NCBI GenBank assembly: GCA_017591395.1
Contig: WEDG01001498.1
Span: forward strand, 62,001 to 126,000
Source of the DNA: Schistocephalus solidus
Lineage: Eukaryota; Platyhelminthes; Cestoda; Diphyllobothriidea; Diphyllobothriidae
DNA length: 64,000 bases
Direction: 5' to 3'
Position numbers and translations under genes: made by a program. Positions 1 through 13,983 of this stretch are shown in pieces (positions within the stretch are counted from its first letter, which is position 1; every line of letters begins with the position of its first letter). Under the pieces are notes generated by a model. That model had not been told where the DNA came from and ran no database searches. It was given only the letters and a program-made list of their open reading frames with translations.

Positions 1-299
1 GTTTGCCTCTCCAGGGAATTGCTTAAACCGCAAGTCGACTTCAAACAAAATTTTGAGGTCCGTTGAGTGAGATGTCCGAAAAGCGTTTAGAATATTGGGT
101 GCTTGGCACTGGTAACATCATCAGAAAACGTCATCTACGTAGACTGAGAGCAGATGTTGACCTCTGATCTATGCCCACAGTTTTCTTGTAAAAAGTATAT
201 TCAAATTTTCATAAATGAATGCGAAGGTTCGAGTTCCAAGAGATTGCAGGAGCAAGGGAGAAGTCTGTACAAGGTACGGAACAATTGGTTTATTATTCT

Positions 300-1375
300 G
301 AGCCCACTCAGAGCCCACTGAAAATTAAACACCTCATTAGGCTGTTGGAAGTTTGCCAAAAGCTTACTTGACCTTTGCTGGAGAAACCTGCGAGTAGCTC
401 AACGGAACTCAAATGGACTCCCCAATCTTCCGTTTCATGGCAGAACTGGCCCTAAAGGAGCTTGAAAACACTGCCTTTATCCAAATTGAACCTGTGTTTT
501 GGCGCTGCTGCGTTGACGAATCATTTCTTATCGTAAAGAATAGCAGGCTACCTAACTTCCATATCTCACTCTATGGAATCTTCCCTGATATAAAATTCGC
601 AAATGAAGAAGTAAAAGAACAGCAGCTACCTTCCATTGATGTCCTCATCAAGCAAAATCCCAACGGTGAACTTGAAACGATGATTAAAAGGAATACAACG
701 AAATCCACACAAGTCCTTATCCTTCACAGCATCCATTTGGTGGCTCACATACGAAGTTCTGTGAAAACGCTCTTCAAACGGATTCAGACTCATCGCTGCA
801 AGCCACATAAACCTACACGAGGCCCGACAGCTCTGCGAGAAATTTATGTGGAAAAGCTATCCGAAGGCGTTGACAGGCCAAATATATACTCGTTCGGCCT
901 CGGAGAACCCAAATAGAAACAACACCAAGGATACGGCATGCTCTGCCATACATTAAGGACATCTCAAAAGCGACTGGGCTCATAGTTGCTGGACTAGTTG
1001 TTGGTATTGCCACCGGCCCAGAGCTACGATGCCCAGCAAAATGATGAAAATCAATGACCAACCATACCCCAAAGATAAATCTGGGGTAGTGTATTGCATT
1101 CCAGGTCTAAACTCTACTTCTTACTACACAGGCTTGACTAAAAACATGCTGGGATCGCGCAAAAATGAACATAAGTTGGCTGTGCTACGGGGTGAGGAAC
1201 TATCAAACGTTCCTGCCTACATATCCGAAACGGGCCATGAGTTCGATTTCGTAAACCCAAAGGTAATCGGCTACACTAGAAATAGGACGGGCAAAGAATT
1301 CACTGAAGCCTGGTCTATGGATGGGAACTGAATCAATTGATGTGACACCGGCGTACTGCGCCCTGCGCAATCACC
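300..1375 (+). mobile_element. Decayed Penelope-like element: RT end, linker and GIY-YIG endonuclease
   Basis: This is the 3' half of a Penelope-like retroelement. An upstream frame around 320-362 reads IKHLIRLLEVCQK, and the frame from about 362 reads AYLTFAGE; both resemble the stretch before RT motif B. A TAG follows at 395. The segment from 413 begins GTQMDSPIF-like (family usual: GTPMGSPIS) and carries the RT catalytic box as C-V-D-E (residues 33-36 of that frame) in place of Y-V-D-D, then LPSIDVLIKQNPNGELET. After the stop at 914 another frame (about 915-1030) reads ALPYIKDISKATGL, the PLE linker. The frame from 1029 holds the endonuclease: G-V-V-Y at residues 19-22, Y-T-G at 33-35, H48 and a terminal E-F-T-E-A-W. 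Its last residues continue in a third frame to ALRNHH near 1375. At least three frame breaks, two stops and an altered catalytic box show it is dead. I could not resolve the RT upstream of 300. Confidence 0.8.
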
Positions 1376-4370
1376 ACCAGACTTGCGTCAGTCATCCTAG
1401 ATTTGATTGTCCCTTTATAATTGTCGCCTTTTTGTTGCTATTGCTTTCTCTGTTGATGGACTCCTGCTGGATTTTGAAAGCTCAGAACAGTAAGTTTTTT
1501 CCAATTCTCGAACGAGCTTCTCCTTTGCTCATATTCAGATGTTTTACCTGTCAAAGCTAGGGTCCTACTGGCATTGATTCATATCCGTTATCTTTTCAAT
1601 GTTCTAGCTTATATGTGGGTGATGCACAAACACCTCGTCAAAGCACTGAAATCTTTCCCCCGTGACAGCGTGTAAATATGAGATATTCATCGACAAACGT
1701 GACGTGAAACCTTTTCAAATAAAGATGGAGAATCTGGGTCACAGTTGTGTGTGTCAAAAAAGCTTTTGCCTACCATATTTAAGGACCCAGCGGATGACCA
1801 ATGATAGCCTTTCTTCGAACACTTTTCTCATAAATAAACAGTTTAGTTTTGCTCACTGATACTGGACCTCTTTCGATAAGTGTTTTTGGCGATTCCATCC
1901 ACTAAAAAGTCGTCTAACTTGGCTTTTGGGTCTGAAATATTTAAGTTACTTAGTAAGTGTCTTGCTATTTTCTTGATGTTATAGTGTGATTTAAATTTTC
2001 CAGTTTCTTTGGTGATTGTACCCGAAGAGTACCCTTTAAATTAAAAAGTTTGAAAGACATGATGCCAGTGTGCGTCAATCAAAGGCTTTGCTCTCTTAGT
2101 CCAATTCGCAGTGTCCATCTTTGCCTCATATAAACACACTTATTTGACAAGATGCTTTTAGGGTCCAACACAAAAGCATACTGCGAATTTCGTCAAGTGG
2201 CTTTAAGCGCATTCGAGCAGTTTTGACAGTCGGCACGCGAATAAATAGATTGTCGAGTTAACAGCTTGAAAAAGAAGTAGCAAACATATGTAGATTGCCA
2301 GCTATCATCTTGTGTTCCCGTCAGAACGTGCTCGATCATTGCTACAGTAGTTTGGTAAAAATAAAGTGAAACCTAACCACAATCAACATTGCAGCTTAAA
2401 GCGTTCAATTTAAATTGATCGTGTCAAACGATACCTTGGAATAGATGCTTGTTCGGATAGCCTGCATAATTTTTGGGTGATCAGAATGCACACACCTCTG
2501 TCGGGCGCTCCGAAAACATTTGCATAGCCAGGTTTTTGAGCACTGGCTTTGTTTTTGTGATTAAGATACTCATTTAAGTAAAATAATTGAGAATATCGTT
2601 CACTTTTTCATCGACTTAAAGTCTTCAGTAATCAGCAATGCTGACTGTGTAATACATGAGCTAAACTTTATTTTTTTATTTATATGTTCTCTTATCGACC
2701 ACAATTAACATAAACCCTGTTCAAATTTTATGCATAGTGACTGCTTAATTTGAATATACAAATATTGAAGAGGCATTCGATGAGAGCTTAAAGGGACCGT
2801 TTCCCATTTGTCATGCTACTTATTTTTCGTCATTTGAAAATACCGCCCGGAGAAGGGTCTGAAATACAACTCCTCCCTTTAACTTTAAAGAATTGTGATC
2901 TACAGGCGTATGCCAAAACCCGTAACTTTCGATAACCGAAACATTACAATTAAACATATGGAGTGCTATAATATCATCTAGATGGGGAAAATATGTACTG
3001 TAGTTTTGTTTAGCGTCATACAGCAAACGAGAGCCAGTACATTTTTCAGTCAAAGTCTGGGAAATAACAAGAGAAAATGTCCTTCAAAGAGGATAAATAC
3101 ATTTCCTATGCTCAAATGCACCTGCATTAGTTGCGCATCAGCCAGTTACGCAAGCAAATTCAATGGATTTTTTTGTGAATCCTAAGAATGTTCTTTTTTA
3201 CCATTTCTTTTGTGCAGTAATCAAAAAATTAACTTTGAAGATCAACTGCGTATTTTTAGGCCATTCGCGAAGCGAAAGGGCCTCAACGTCTTGATTTGTT
3301 TACCCGACCATATAAACTAGTGAAAGGGACCCGGAAGCACACTACCTTAAGGAGGATTTCGAAAGAGCTGTTCCGTGTTCTTATCTAATTTAGGAAATTT
3401 TATGGTGAATACCGAAAGTATCATTTTCCTAACCCCATTTACTTTTTTCATCTTTCTTTTTTTAAATTGTAAGATAGAAGGTCAGCTTCCAGGCCAGAGC
3501 GACAGAAAGTAGGACCTTAAAAGCCATCAATAACCATTCATTATTATGTCTAAAGTTTGAAGGGCTTTTAGCATTTAAATGTTAAATGTTTACCTATCTC
3601 TTATTCAATAGTTTAACAAAATGTCTTCTTAAAACAGTTTGTTAATACAAAGCAGCTCTTTTCTACGTCGCGTGTTTCAGTTCAAATTGTTGGCCTACAA
3701 ATAACACTCATGAATTAATTTTGAAACTGACAGTGAGCCATGTCAGATACATTCATGCTAAATTGAGCCCAGTTTCACTTTTAATTTTGCTTTCACGTAC
3801 CGGTATGACTATGCCATTGGATGCCATTTGTTTGGTAAACGGACAATTTGTCCATGAACACTTTGAAATGGACACCTTGCCTATAAACACAAAGAAACCT
3901 GCATGGATTTCAAAACATTTTTTGTAATTTTACTTATTTTTGTACCTTGGTCATCAGCTTTGAAAATATTTGGAACGATAGAATTGTTGCCAGCAGAAAT
4001 GTGGACGATTAGGATCATTGCTAAGCTGGCAAGCGTAGCCTCAATGCGAACTTTAATTGCAAAATGTGCAAATACTTTTACTAAAATTCGTCAATATATG
4101 CCATATGAGAGTAGGAAGGTTAGGAGCAGGCATATGAGTCCCCAATTTAAGGGATTTATTGATATCTTCATAAATTCATATTATTTACAAACTCTATGTT
4201 TGGAACAACCGAGTAAAATGTATAACTGGAATTAGACGTCTAAAATATTTATCGTCTAAGGATCTAAAAATCAGGTAAAAGCCAAAAAGGCCTTGCATAG
4301 AGAACAATAAAGTGAACTGTGTGCTATATTTTTAAATCTTCTATCTTTACTCAAACTTTTATGCAAGTAC
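1376..4370. other. AT-rich region without recognisable genes
   Basis: Both strands were read for conserved protein motifs and none was found. The longest open frames (for example 3721-4235) have compositions expected of chance frames in AT-rich DNA, with no transmembrane pattern, domain motif or plausible splice context. A short GC-richer patch near 3250-3350 could be an old repeat but I cannot assign it. Confidence 0.5.
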
Positions 4371-4384
4371 GCCCCCATTCCCCA

Positions 4385-4830
4385 TACTAGTCCACTGACG
4401 GTCTCGGGCATTGGCCGGGGCCGGAAAAAAAGGGAACAGAGAGTGGGTTCGACGCCTCAGCGCATTTTCCCACTAAAACCAATCAAAAGCGCTTGAAACT
4501 ATCACAGTTCGATAAAAGCCGTGACTTGGAGGGTTTCCAACTGATAGGATAGTTGGGGCAGTGCAGTCAGCCCAGTGCATGTTTGTGTGAAATGGCTGAC
4601 TGACTGACTGAGAGTCAGGCTGCAATGGCTAGTTCTTATTATTGTTTTTATGGCACTCACACTCAGCTGGGATCCGAGCAATTTCAGGCGGCGCTCATAG
4701 GGGCGGCTACAGCCGCGCCAGCCACCTGCACCCTCTCCCGCCTACGGCGTTTTTGGTTTACTCCTTACGCGGGGCACAGGTGGGAAAGCGAGTGTGGTAG
4801 ATGCAGCGCAACAAGGCTCTCAGTATAATC
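4385..4830 (-). repeat. Dispersed GC-rich repeat R1, minus-strand copy
   Basis: The segment stands out as GC-rich against its surroundings. Its reverse complement around 4740-4830 reads TTGCGCTGCATCTACCACAC, followed by a pyrimidine-rich tract, and later CAGGTGGCTGG. The same order (TTGCGCTGCATCTACTACGC, a C-rich tract, then GCGCA or GCGCAAGTGGCTGG) is present on the plus strand at about 61930-62030 and 63205-63305, so these are three copies of one family. The part from 4385 to 4600 is assigned only because the composition is continuous. A short (TGAC)n run lies near 4592-4606. The family's nature (SINE, LINE 5' region or LTR) cannot be told from these copies. Confidence 0.5.
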
Positions 4831-7800
4831 GAATTCACGCACAGATCACCGTTCATGCACCACCATGCTGTGAGGCACACGGTTAGACATCGTCGAAATA
4901 CGAGGGTCAGACGCAACCTAATCTTCTCATGATCATTATCCAACAAGATCAACCCTCGTCCTCCAAAGTTTACACAGCATCCGAGGGCTAAAGAACGGCA
5001 GAAATTGTTAAGGTATTTCAAAAGACGCCTTAAGAAAGTTTTCTCATTTTTATAGGCTGATGAATAAATCATAGTTTGAGCGCACAGTTTTTGGAAATTT
5101 TATCTTCTCCGCAATTATGCAATAAATAAGGAAGAAGTTCCGTGATTTTTCCCTTGATTTTTATAGTAAATCTTTAAAAACAGCGAAGTGGGGAGATAAG
5201 TAATTAAGGGAAAGTTTAAGAGGTTCGATCTTTTATCCATTAAGCGTTTGCCTGGTAATGTTGACAGTCCTAAATGACATTTTATTTTTTCAGAATTTTG
5301 GAACTTAGAATAGGAGAACATCATGTAAGGATAGGTTATGTAAACACCTGGGCATGGCAAATTACTATGTGTTTTAAAAGGCTTTGTTTCGTTAAATGTT
5401 CCGTAGCTAAGGGAAGTAACCCTCTGCTTGATAACTACTCAATTCACATAACAACAGGCACAGTTTTTTATTTTGATTTATGCTAGTGAAATACCTTTTA
5501 TTTATTTTGCGTTGTTTTTAAATTTTTATATATCACAATAAATTCCATTGCCACATTAAGCCTAAGAAGAACCAAATAGGACAGAAATTTACATAATTAT
5601 ATGTTTCAATGCACAACTTCCGCTGCCTGTCCAGGGTTAGGCCCAACCTGCCAAATCCCTGTTATCACCATTCCCGTTTTAAACGATCCTGCAGTTATTG
5701 ATCGCTATGAAAACTGCGTACCCGACAGTTGCCAAGCATCAAATGGGAAATTGACAATTGACATTTAAATTTAATCTGCAGCGTGTTCCGTTCACTGGTT
5801 TATAGTAGGAATGGCTCAGGGCTTTGAACTCCGTATTCATCACATTAAGAGAAAATATTAGCAGCAATAAAAAGAAATTAAAGCGTCAGCTGACAATAAA
5901 CTTCGAGTCACGTTGGTCACTGGCTTTTGAAGTTAAATATTCACATAGTACGCTTGTGGCTACAGCATGTTTCTGTCACGACGACGTTTGAATGTCTTAA
6001 GAAACTATGCAGTGCAATCGCCTCCGGTTTGATGACGCAGTTGGAGGAAATATGTCTTTTTATATCCACTCTTATTTGGGGCACTCGTAGTGCGGAGAGA
6101 AAACGCAGAGAAATGCTGCAGCGGAAAGTTGGAAGAAATCATCATGCAGGAGGGCGCAGTTCAGCTGAAAGTTTCTGCTTAGTCTCCGCGCAACTGCCTA
6201 TCACTGGAGTTGAGGTTATTTATGTGGAGCTCGTATGGACGTGCACCCCGATCTCTTACTACTTTTGTGTCTCGTTTCTACATCCTTTCGGGTAGGTTGT
6301 AATCCTGCAGCATACAGGGTCCCTAGGCCTGCATAAAATATTCAAAAATACGGCCTTAAAACCATACCGAAATCTTTAAGAGGAACAGTAATCATCGAAA
6401 ACTGGAAATGCCTGCTGGATGGCGGATAGCATTGAGGTTACCGTTGTAGCCAACTTGTAAGAGTATGCAGAAGACTGTAAGTTGTTTGTCATGCACATGC
6501 CAAGTTATTCTCTGTTTCTGCTTCTTTGAGCGGCATTTGTTTCAGATAGCCGAGCCGCAAATCAGGGACCTGATTTCGGTATTTCCCAGACGCGTTCACA
6601 ACCATTATGTATGTGTTCTAATAATGCAGAAAGAAATTAAATAAACCAATTTTATAAATACCTTCCTTTTATAAAAATAAACCCATGCAAACGATGTTAA
6701 TAAACTAGTCTTAAATAATAAATCAAAATTATGCCTTTGAATCATGACACGTATAAATACAACCGCAATCACCGATAGTTTTAGCACCTAAAACTCGTCT
6801 AAATTATGCTTTTATTCACTTCAACTGGTGAAATTCCCTTTTCTCCTTCAAAAAATGTGAAAACCCAACCAAGAAACATTTTCCCCAACTTTTTTGAAAT
6901 GATATATATATTGGGAGGGAATTTAACACCGCATATTCAATCATGGCTTCAAAAAGGGATGTGGTTCTCAGACTGAACGGCAAAACAAAATATACATAAG
7001 ACGTTGTTTCAACGTGGATAGAACAGAGTTGTATGGGAAAATATAAAGATTTAAAAATGAGCTCAAACGCTTTTATAATTTACGGAATCTATGATTAAAA
7101 TGTTTATCAAACACTTTTGGCTTAACATCTAGATCGCAAGGTAAAATATCACATCCAACCCACAGATGTGAACAAGTACTACTAGTTCACTGATTCAGTT
7201 GCAGACACATCAGAGGGTATCAAAGTTTTTTACATTCAACGATGCAACTTAAAGAATTAGCAAACGCATAGAGAAAGGTAGCCACCAGTACCTTCTGTTG
7301 ATGTGCCATTACTTTCAAAAGATCAAAAAGTATACATATTTCCCATACGCACGGCAAGTTTGGAGTTTCGGTAAGCCATCAAAACCAGCTCCTGTTATCA
7401 TTTAAAGTCGCAGGCGTGTGAAGATGAAGACTTGGAGGCGGCCGTTAATTCTGAATGGGCTAGGTGGGCAGTGGGACTTGTTGGTGTTTGCATCCTGCGT
7501 GCCACATACATGTGAACCCTCCTATGCCTGATTTATGTTCAGTTAATGATTCCACTGCTCTGTATGGGCTGCAAAGTTTTCAGGGTCTTCTTGCACTTAT
7601 GGTCTTTATGCTGCTCGTTATTTAGGCTTTGCCGTTGAGATAAACGTCGTGGAATAAGAATTTAAAAGCGTATTTTTCTCCCACCATAGTCATGAGGTTG
7701 GGAAATTTTAGAAACAATGAGTGAAAATTAGTGCAAACAATTATATTCCGCAGTCAAATTTCATAATCATATGGGTTTGGCTCTTGTTCCAAAAATCCCC

Positions 7801-10800
7801 TCGTAAATCTATCCCTTTTATATGACCAATGCACGTTACCTCAGTGGGCATTGATTTCTGATGATTTCAGAGAATATACGCAGTTTGGCACTTTCAAGCC
7901 AGAGACAATCGTGAGGAGATCGAGATGCCATCATATGAAGCCATCATTTAGGCAAACTTAGAACTCCATTCTGCCATTAAGTCAGAAAGCACGACACAAA
8001 ATTAAAGTGTGTTCTGGAGATTATGTAATTGGCGAGGTGCGCGTTTGGTACAAGTGTCAATTTGACACTATCTGAATGATATTTTTAGCCTGATAACCGG
8101 CCAGAAATGTTCCTGTGCTCATTTGATCATCTATCTGGTCGTACTCACTTCCTAACAATTCATAGAAGAAGTTATCGAGATGATTGTTTTTAACTTATTC
8201 ATGGATGTTCAATTGAAAGTCTGACACTTCAGTTTTTTAGTTTTTTAGCAAAAAACATCAACACTCGTCGAGGCTTGTAATGCACAGTAATAATAATTGC
8301 TTTTGCACATCAAAAGGAAAATATTGACCTACCTTCTGTAATTATGAACGGAAAGGAACAACTGTGAGGCCATTAATTTAGAGGCAAGGTTGTTCTTACC
8401 AAAAGCTGGGCTGAGAAATTAATTCGCTTGCATTTGACTGCTAAAAAGCACAAATTTCTTGTTAGCATTTTGTAATAGTTAATTCCTCTTGCTGAAAACT
8501 AAGATAGTAGATTACGGTGTGGCTATCTTGCCGTATGAATGATAAGCTGTGATATCTTATAGGTATACATGGTGAAGCTGGCAGTCAATTAGGATGCATA
8601 AAAGACATAACTATACGCCTGGTTAGTTTGAGGATAAGTCTTGAGTTTGCACTTTTCCTTAATTACGGAGTCGGTTTGCAAAAAAATAATAACGCCCATG
8701 AATAGACAATTTTTACACTTGCACAAATTTACAAGTTAAACGATGAATGGCACTGGTTTACATAAGAACGTCTTATATGCTTAAAGTTAAACTTAACTTG
8801 TATTCCGACCTCACTGTAAAGCAGGACAGCTCCTGCGTAAATCAGCTTTCAACATGACGTAGATTTACTCTTACAACTGAAGATACTAAAACAAACAGGC
8901 CTCAAAAACAAAACCTAAAGACTTATAAGATTCTTAAACTGCAAACCCATCGCCTATTTGAACACTTTAAGCGAAGTGAAAATTGATACAGATATTTTTC
9001 GTCACGGCTGATGGAAACAACTGCATAACAAGGGTAAAAGAATAAAATGTGATCACAGTAGTGTTGTTTTATGTAACGCGTTATTTTTTGCTATCACATC
9101 GCAATTATGAAACCATTTGATAAAAAGGACAAATTGTTTATTTAGCATATCATATTTAGTAGAAAGAGTAAAATATTAACAATATTAGCTAATTTTATTC
9201 TTCACACTATCCATGTCACCTCCAGTTTTTATTTGTAAGGACTGAGAGAAATCGTAGACCATGTAAGCAAAAGAACAGTTGCGATGGTCTATGCCTGCGC
9301 TTGCGTTTTCTCACAAATGCAGAGGTAATATGTATCAATTTGTCTTGGTGCCTCAAAACCAAAAATATTTTCATAAAATTACTCAAATGAATGCACTTCA
9401 CGATAAAGTTATGTCGAATCTAAGGCAAAATCATAAATTAGGGGTATAAAAGACTGCTGAATGCGTTTTAAAAGGAAAATAGGCAGTTTAGGTATTTTTT
9501 CCTACTGTTAGTAGAATTGTATTCATCATATTATTTTATATTTACAAACTATAGAACGTATCTCATAGGTAGAAAGCCTGCCCTTTTACAGCCGACAGTT
9601 AAATATCCACATATTCTAGATTTTTTCAAGAGAAAAGCGGATCCAGGTGTGTCGTTCAAATTGATTATCATGCAGTTTGATCGCAAAATAGTAAAGCTTT
9701 GTCAGGATGCCAGATTTCGAGTGCCTGTTTTACATGCCAGCAGTAAAGCTAAAACCTTAAAATTTGATTAATTACCTCGTGTCTTTTGTTAATTGATTTT
9801 CGACATCTTTTTACATTCGAGAACCCAATTGTAAAAAACGTTAAGTATAATATTCATTCTATTATGTAATTTGCAAATTCTATACATAAAAGAGTAATTT
9901 CTTTTTTAACAAGATTCCATTTGCAACATGCTAAAGACTTTTGAATATTTATTCAAAGCGAAATTTCTTTCGATGAATTTAGTAGTGCTCCTTCTGTGGT
10001 TTACAACACGGTCCACAGCTTTTGAGTAATCTCTTGAGATATTAGGTGTATCTTCTCAATAACAGAGTGGACTGTCTATTTCTTGTGGCATAGTGAGAAT
10101 ACAGCCTTTAGCTTGGAACTCCCAAACGTAAATGCAACGACATCTCGGATTTGAAATCACTTAGAAACCAATTTACAGATGGAATCAAAAACAGGCATTT
10201 CAGTGAGGATAACGTTTAAATAAGACGCTATTTGCTACTGAGTGAGTAAAATAGGGAATATGTACGCAAAATTCCTATGAATATTTAAAGATAAAGGGTG
10301 AAAAAAAGAAATGAAAAGGTACAGAGTTGTTATTTTTCAGTAGGCCTGAAAGACGCGCATTCAAAACTGGCCTCCAGTTGTGAATAACGTATCTTATTAA
10401 ACTGAATAAAAGCTAATTTAAAAATCCCACCTATATAATTCTTTCGAATCTAGAACCCATTTATCATTTTCTGTCAAAATTTCATCAGATAAAGAGCTTA
10501 CTGCAACTGTGAATTCATGCACGTTATTAATCTTTTTTAGGAAGCTGTCCACTTATTTTCCACGATGTCAACTATTAGGTTATTCAGTTTATTCATACCA
10601 AAAAAAAATAACACTTTCATGAGATATTAATCAGTGTCCAAAGAATTTTGACATCGCAGTTTTTGTAAATGAATTCATAAATGCCACGATAAAGGTCTCT
10701 TAACATCAGATCACTGTTATCTGTTAATAAAGCAAGAGGGCGAATAGATGATGAAATGTGATTGATGGTTTAACACTGGAAGGGAATTGGGACAGTTTAA

Positions 10801-13638
10801 ACTATCAGAATACCATCTAAAAGATTTATAATATGGAAAACTTTCAATACCCATAATAAATAAGGACAAGTTTATAATGGTAAATTAGGTGTAATTTAAT
10901 GATTAACTGATAAAATAGTGCGTGCGAACCATTGTTTACTTTAAATGACGAAATAAACGCGTTTGCCTTTTAAGATATGAATCCGTTAGTGAGGAAAAAT
11001 ATCAACGATTAACGCAACCTATGTATGAATACAGCATAGCAAATTTCCTTTGCAATAATTTTACTTGTGAACATTTAGTCCTCTTATCCACTATCACGAA
11101 GTCAAATTGGTGTGTCTGTCAGAAACCTAGCAAACTATAACTTCAATCGGTAACTGTAACATATTTGCGATTCCCTGAACTACATATTAAGTAAGCATAG
11201 ATTTAATATAAATATTTCAGTGTTTACCTAGCATTTCTGCGTAGAACTATTAAATTGCAAACATTTTAGCTTAGAAGAGGATAATGTTGGCATTAACCGA
11301 TCTCCTAACTATGGAACATGTACAATACTTCGATAATAAAATAGTAAATTTGTAATTAGAAGGAAAGGCTGTTTAAATTCTGACTAGGAAACAAGTACGC
11401 AACGTAATTATATTCAAAACGGCTAAACATTTAAAGATAAGTCCCTATCCTTACATTTTTGGTAGGACTCTAAGTTTCTTTGGGAATAAGTTGACAGAGG
11501 GCGATTCAGTTTGTCCTTAAAATAGAATCGGCAAGCATATTGTTCTTTATTTAGCCTACGGTGCCCAAGAAACTTTCTTTCAGTCATACAGCAGTGATCA
11601 TAGACCAGCCAAAACGTGACTCCTCTGAATTGTTTCGTTCAGCTTGGAGATACTTAAGTATTCAAAGTCTCGAACAAATGAATGCATGGTTCTCGGGGGT
11701 GACCAAACATATACCGCCTCCGACGAAGACTGATTTTGTATGTGTATAGACAGCTACTGTGGCTTGATACTCAAGCTTCCTCTGCAGTTTTCTCACATTG
11801 ATAGCGCTCAGATCACGTTCTTTAACATTTTTTTGTCATAGTCTGATGAATCATTGTCGCAGAGGATTATTGTTTGCCCAACCAGCAGCCTGCTCTATAC
11901 ATTAAGCGTCTTCATTTTTCAAAAAATGCCTTACATACTAATTATATTCAAAATTAAAAAGTTTTCTTTAAAGGGCAATGTAAAATCCTGTCTTTTTTGA
12001 TTTAAAATATGTACTTACCAGGAGCTAGGAAGATTTAAGGAGCCCGGTGGACGCTGTCTCGTGGTAGCAGGTACTTTCCGAGGAAAGACATATAATGGGT
12101 GAGCTTTCAATTAAGATAAGCGACAATATCCGTAGAAAAAAAGGAAGCTTACTCGTAATGAATTAAACACAATTGTATTGTCGCAGGCCCCCCTTATGAA
12201 CGTTTGAAAACGTGGGTACAGAGGGGTTCTCGACGTATTAAATAGAGTTGTATCAATTCTTTATAATCAATCGTACTTATTAAAACCATTCGCATTTCGT
12301 CCTTGTCTTGGTGGTTGAAACAGTCTTTGAGGCAGAGGTAGACGGTTAGTGCCAGACTGTACTTGCCATTGCCCTCAAATTAATCGTAGGTATCGCGATC
12401 GACGTCACTCTATTTACTAATATAATCCAGGCTTTAGTTCTGATAGAAACACGGCGGATGATGTGACAGAAATTAACAAAAATGGGACCCTTATCGTGTT
12501 TTCTATGTCTTTGAGGCCGAAATCGTTTCCATGGAGATAGAAATTCCTATTTGTTACTGCCAGTGTTGGTTACTGCGTTGTGACGCAAACTGTTTTCGGC
12601 TTTTCCAGCAGACAGCAATGCAATTATTTATTAGGCTTGGTAGTATTGTTTATATTGTTTGGATTGCACAAGCTGCAGAAAACGAAGGAGACAGCTTGTA
12701 TTCACTTCCTAAAACATTTCCCTTGATAATCGATAATCTTTCCAGGTCACAGAGGACCCGTGGCAATTAAAAACACGCTTTAACTACACTACCAATTTCA
12801 CGGTCCTGAGGAGCTACTATCGTCACGTCAGATGTGGTCGGTTTGGGTAAATAAATATGAATTGCCATAAACCCCTTGCAACAATTTTTTAGCTTGATAA
12901 GCTGCCGGTCTCCATCCCCATAAATCCCCTAGCCATTGTCACGCTGCAGAGCAAAAATCGGATAAATCCGTGCTTCACTATTGGCTGCTACATACGATAT
13001 AGAAATGATAAAATAGATCGCCTGGAGTCATTTCCCATTGATGATTCAGTTGCTGACACTTTGGCTACGTCGGAGAAACTGGGAGATTACTTTAGACGCA
13101 AATGACCTAAATATGCAACAGCAATGAAAAGAACTAGTATGTGCTATCAGGTCTCGGCTCATTCGACAAGACGCAGACACAAATTCAAGTTTTAAGAGAC
13201 CAACCTTTTTGAGAGGTTTGACAATTATATAAGCCGTGTGCTGCTTTAATTGAGATTTCTCAGTTGACAGTCGATAAAGGGCTATGGCTTCACAACTTAA
13301 TATCCAGTGTTGACATGTTGCGTAGGCCGAGTAATTGACCAAGTGTGGTGTGCCATCAAACATCACTGCTATTGGGTCTATCAACTATCCACTTTGCTGT
13401 GTAACTTACCTGCACACCAAAAACGGGTAAATTAAGTTAATTGATGACTAGGATGCGAACGGAAATGCCATCATCGAACCGAACGCGACCCCTGTTAATG
13501 AATACGCAATGGCTAATTACGATAGTCTTGTGGTTGTTTGAAAACCTTGTTCTATACATTCTGCATTCCCTGTGCGTTCATTGTCTCCATCTGTGACGGT
13601 CCATAATGATGGATTCAACTGGTAATCCTTAAAACCAG
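4831..13638. other. Long AT-rich intergenic desert
   Basis: Nearly 9 kb with no recognisable coding exon, RNA gene or intact mobile element. Open frames such as 5927-6295, 9517-9771, 11561-11749, 12531-12770 and 13046-13384 (minus) were examined. None shows a family motif, and none is supported by matched splice sites in a consistent phase. A slightly GC-richer patch near 5610-5760 may be an old unassigned repeat. Confidence 0.5.
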
Positions 13639-13983
13639 TAGGGTTGTCTTGTATGATCACCTTAACAAGATATGGGAACCGCCCCTCCTATTTAAATCTA
13701 TGGCTTTGCGATAAATTTTAGACAGGGTACATATTCCTGTCTTATATCTAACACTAAGTTGTAGTCTTAATAATTATCTTTTTCTTACCCTAAATCTACA
13801 CCCCTCAACGCTTAACATACTCCTCACCCCCCTTAATCTGGTCATAATCAAAAACTTCACCTAACCCTTATCGTAACTCTAAATATTTAACCCAATTTTC
13901 CCGGAATTTGGCACAAAGCCACACACAGTGTGGGCTGTTGTCGTTCCCGTATCCTGTTAAGGCAGCCATACAAGACAACCCTA
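13639..13983. mobile_element. Non-autonomous TIR element (MITE-like), copy 1
   Basis: A 341-bp element (13641-13981) bounded by inverted repeats of about 39 bp. The left end starts GGGTTGTCTTGTATG and ends TATGGGAAC. The right end, read in reverse, starts with the same 15 bases and ends TACGGGAAC. The two arms differ at about six positions, all transitions. The element is flanked by TA on both sides, consistent with a Tc1/mariner-type TA target duplication. The interior is made of degenerate GTTAGGG/CCCTAAC-like words and has no reading frame, so it needs a transposase supplied elsewhere. Related copies lie at about 39584-39958 and 43234-43612. An internal block common to all three reads roughly TGTGGCTT, a short gap, then TTCCGGG. 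Confidence 0.75.
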
